This document shows, piece by piece, positions 61,902 to 64,000 of a DNA stretch of 64,000 bases. This DNA comes from Peribacillus frigoritolerans. Its GTDB lineage: Bacteria; Bacillota; Bacilli; Bacillales; DSM-1321. Position 1 is the stretch's first letter. Each line of letters starts with the position of its first letter. The notes beneath the pieces are model-generated. The model did no database searches, was not told where the DNA came from, and saw only the letters and a list, made by a program, of their open reading frames with translations. The stretch is taken from positions 186,001 through 250,000 of the forward strand of contig NZ_JAUUTW010000003.1 in the NCBI RefSeq assembly GCF_030676415.1, written 5' to 3'. Position numbers and translations under genes: made by a program.

Positions 61902-64000
61902 ATGAAAAGGATAATCAGTGAAACGGAAGATAGGCTATTAAACTTGATTTCAATTGTTATCGAACCTTTTAAACTATCACTAGTAGAGGACATGAATGAA
62001 TCACTAAGCACAAATGAAAAAAAAGATGAGTTTTTGACTTCGATAAAACGGGAGTTTGGTATTCAATTAACACCGGAAATCATTTCAAGTCAATGGAATA
62101 TAGAAAAGCTGGCAAGTTTTCTGGACATGCTTCTCGACATGAGGGAAGTCGAGGTAAATAAGCCTTATAAACGTGGGAAAAGTGAAGGGATGCTTTCTCA
62201 TAATCAAGATCGAATGTATCTGTTTGACAGCCTGAATGTAAGGAAAACGCTCTATAATATGCCATTTAAATTCATTTTAAATGGCGTAGTGGACATTGAT
62301 GACCTACAACAGGCCTTAGATTTCATGATTGAACGCCATGAAACTTTGCGAACTAATTTCAAGGGTGAAGAACATCAAATCTTTCAATTCTTATCAAAAA
62401 AAAGGAGAAACATAATTGCCTATGAAGACTGTCGGGAAGTAGATACCGAAGTCAGTAATATAATGGTCACCTCCCATCTTACTGAAGAAATGGAAAGATG
62501 CTTCGACCTGGAAAATGATCATTTATTTAATATGAAACTATTTCGAGTTGATGAAGAAAAACATTATTTGGTATGCAATTTTCACCATATTATTTTTGAT
62601 GGAGTATCGTTTGTCACCTTTTTCGAAGAGTTAATGGAGATTTATGAAAGAATTCAAATGGGCAGGGTTGGGGATATTCCTCCTCTAGACATGCAATATT
62701 TAGATTATGCTGCCTGGCATAAGGAGTGGGTCAAGGAAAGTACGCCAAGCCAAAGGAGGTTTTGGGAAAGTTATTTAGATAAAGAGGAAGAAGCATTAGA
62801 ACTTCCATTTGACTTTCAACGTCCAAAATCACCTTCTTACTCAGGTGGAAGACTGGAAATGACCATAACGGATGAACTTCGTGTATTGATAGACAGGATT
62901 TTAAAAGAGAATGGTACGACTTTATATACTTTTATGATGACCGCCTATCAAGTGTTTTTAAGTCAGTATACCGGGAAGAATCAAATCATTGTCGGGAGTA
63001 CCGTGGCAAACCGCGGCCAAGAAGAATTTGCCCGGACAGTTGGATGCTTTGTCAATACTCTGCCATTGAAGTTAACAGTGGATGCCACAGAATCATTTCA
63101 TGAAATATTGAACCGAAATCGTAAAGTGATTTTGGATGTATTGGAACATCAGGCTTTTCCATTTGAAAAAATCGTAGAAATCATTAATCCAGACAGGGAT
63201 CTCAGCCATTCCCCATTGTTCCAAACAGCTTTGGCAATGGAGGAAAGCTTTGATGGGAACTTTAGCAATTCATTCTTCACTCTTGAACAAGACAAATTCG
63301 ACATTCCTTATTCAAATTATGACCTTACTATAAAGGTAAAGGGTTCTCATGACCTAATCCTGGAATTCGAGTATTCCGATGAACTTTTCAGACGGGAAAC
63401 GATTGAAAGACTCATGTTGAGTTTCGAAAAATGGTTATTCCAAATTTGCAGAAATGCGGATATACCTATCTGTCATTTGGAGTATTTAGATGACAATCAA
63501 CTGAATCAATTGTTATTTGAGTGGCAAGGTGAGGTTTCGGATGCACATCAAAATGAGACGATCACCTCCATATTCGCAAGAATCGTCAAGAAGCATTCAA
63601 ACAAATTGGCCGTAGCTGATAATGGTAAGACCATTACCTATTCGGAATTAGATCAAAGATCAAATGTGATTGCGAAATTGGTTAGAAATAATATCGAAAA
63701 CGGCTCTAATAAGGTGGGCCTGCATGTAAACAGATCGATTGATATGGTAATTGGCATGTTGGGAATCATTAAAGCCGGATGTGCATACATTCCGCTTGAT
63801 CCTATGCTGCCAGCTGAAAGATTGGAATATATCATCAATGATTCGAAAATGGATATATGCATTACGAATCAAGTTGAGGTCCCTGCCATTAAAAAAATAG
63901 CTAAATTGATTGATCTAGAATCCATACATTACGTGGATACCGAGTGCTGTAACGAATACATCGCACCTTCCGATCTGGCTTACATAATCTATACTTCGGG
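61902..64000 (+). CDS. Second nonribosomal peptide synthetase, truncated by the window edge
   Basis: An open frame from ATG 61902 to the right edge, 699 codons visible. Residues about 1-85 resemble a carrier domain in spacing (IKREFGIQLTPEIISSQWNIEKLASFL) but lack the GGxS serine motif; it may be a decayed carrier or a docking domain. A condensation domain covers about 107-520, with HHIIFDG near residue 227 and the late VGCFVNTLPL and SPLFQT motifs. An adenylation domain begins near 560 and is cut at its core motif YIIYTSG, so its substrate code is not visible. The ribosome-binding site is modest (TTGAGGTG). It is almost certainly in the operon with the first NRPS and free carrier. Confidence 0.9.
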   Translation, partial: MKRIISETEDRLLNLISIVIEPFKLSLVEDMNESLSTNEKKDEFLTSIKREFGIQLTPEIISSQWNIEKLASFLDMLLDMREVEVNKPYKRGKSEGMLSHNQDRMYLFDSLNVRKTLYNMPFKFILNGVVDIDDLQQALDFMIERHETLRTNFKGEEHQIFQFLSKKRRNIIAYEDCREVDTEVSNIMVTSHLTEEMERCFDLENDHLFNMKLFRVDEEKHYLVCNFHHIIFDGVSFVTFFEELMEIYERIQMGRVGDIPPLDMQYLDYAAWHKEWVKESTPSQRRFWESYLDKEEEALELPFDFQRPKSPSYSGGRLEMTITDELRVLIDRILKENGTTLYTFMMTAYQVFLSQYTGKNQIIVGSTVANRGQEEFARTVGCFVNTLPLKLTVDATESFHEILNRNRKVILDVLEHQAFPFEKIVEIINPDRDLSHSPLFQTALAMEESFDGNFSNSFFTLEQDKFDIPYSNYDLTIKVKGSHDLILEFEYSDELFRRETIERLMLSFEKWLFQICRNADIPICHLEYLDDNQLNQLLFEWQGEVSDAHQNETITSIFARIVKKHSNKLAVADNGKTITYSELDQRSNVIAKLVRNNIENGSNKVGLHVNRSIDMVIGMLGIIKAGCAYIPLDPMLPAERLEYIINDSKMDICITNQVEVPAIKKIAKLIDLESIHYVDTECCNEYIAPSDLAYIIYTS

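Noticed and set aside
1-64000. rRNA or tRNA genes and prophage
   Set aside because: I looked for tRNA-like cloverleaf ends, rRNA-like blocks and phage structural or integrase genes and saw none. A scan with tRNAscan-SE and Infernal would settle the RNA part.

Overview
The window looks like chromosomal DNA of a Bacillaceae member, most probably of the Peribacillus/Bacillus simplex group. This is inferred from gene content and order (yfkE-yfkD-yfkAB-yfjT, pdaA, yfjP-yfjO resembles the yfk/yfj region of Bacillus subtilis), Gram-positive ribosome-binding sites, frequent TTG/GTG starts and A+T-rich intergenic DNA. The species cannot be fixed from the sequence alone.

Layout. Positions 1-10.6 kb hold conserved housekeeping and sporulation genes: a cation/proton exchanger, YfkD, a radical SAM protein, a class I fumarase, the cortex enzyme PdaA, a DNA glycosylase, an rRNA methyltransferase and YehS. 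Next come a multiply broken 3-hydroxyacyl-CoA dehydrogenase gene (10.7-11.6 kb) and a threonine-to-glycine block (kbl, short-chain tdh, YbxG-type permease; 12.6-16.6 kb). They are followed by coaA, mqo, a YugO-type K+ channel, a shrunken urocanase remnant beside an intact YjiH-type permease, and a polar amino acid ABC importer (24.5-26.7 kb).

From 26.9 to 36.3 kb lies a divergent catabolic locus: a secreted 835-residue PIG-L deacetylase faces a ROK regulator, a binding protein, an ATPase, a fused double permease and an argininosuccinate-lyase homologue. Two perfect palindromes sit in the divergent promoter region. From 37 to 46.5 kb are a sodium/solute symporter with its DUF3311 partner, a CycA-type permease behind a glycine riboswitch, a second YbxG-type permease, a berberine-bridge oxidoreductase, a broken GRP sugar transporter and a thioredoxin-like protein.

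From 46.7 kb to the right edge is a nonribosomal peptide locus. It contains a winged-helix regulator, a YxlE/F/G-like ABC module, a second ABC exporter, a lone IS3 OrfA-like gene, a phosphopantetheinyl transferase, a membrane protein, a 2513-residue NRPS (A-T-C-A-T-E-C), a free carrier protein and a second NRPS cut by the window edge. The two complete adenylation domains read as threonine and leucine, so the chain should begin L-Thr-D-Leu. An identical 18-bp palindrome-containing motif lies ahead of both the ABC operon and the biosynthetic operon, which suggests common control.

Other signals are three arrays of ~21-bp intergenic repeats, a dispersed inverted-repeat element carrying DnaA-box-like words, a GC-rich intergenic palindrome and a small MITE-like element. 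Three pseudogenes show that parts of catabolism are being lost.
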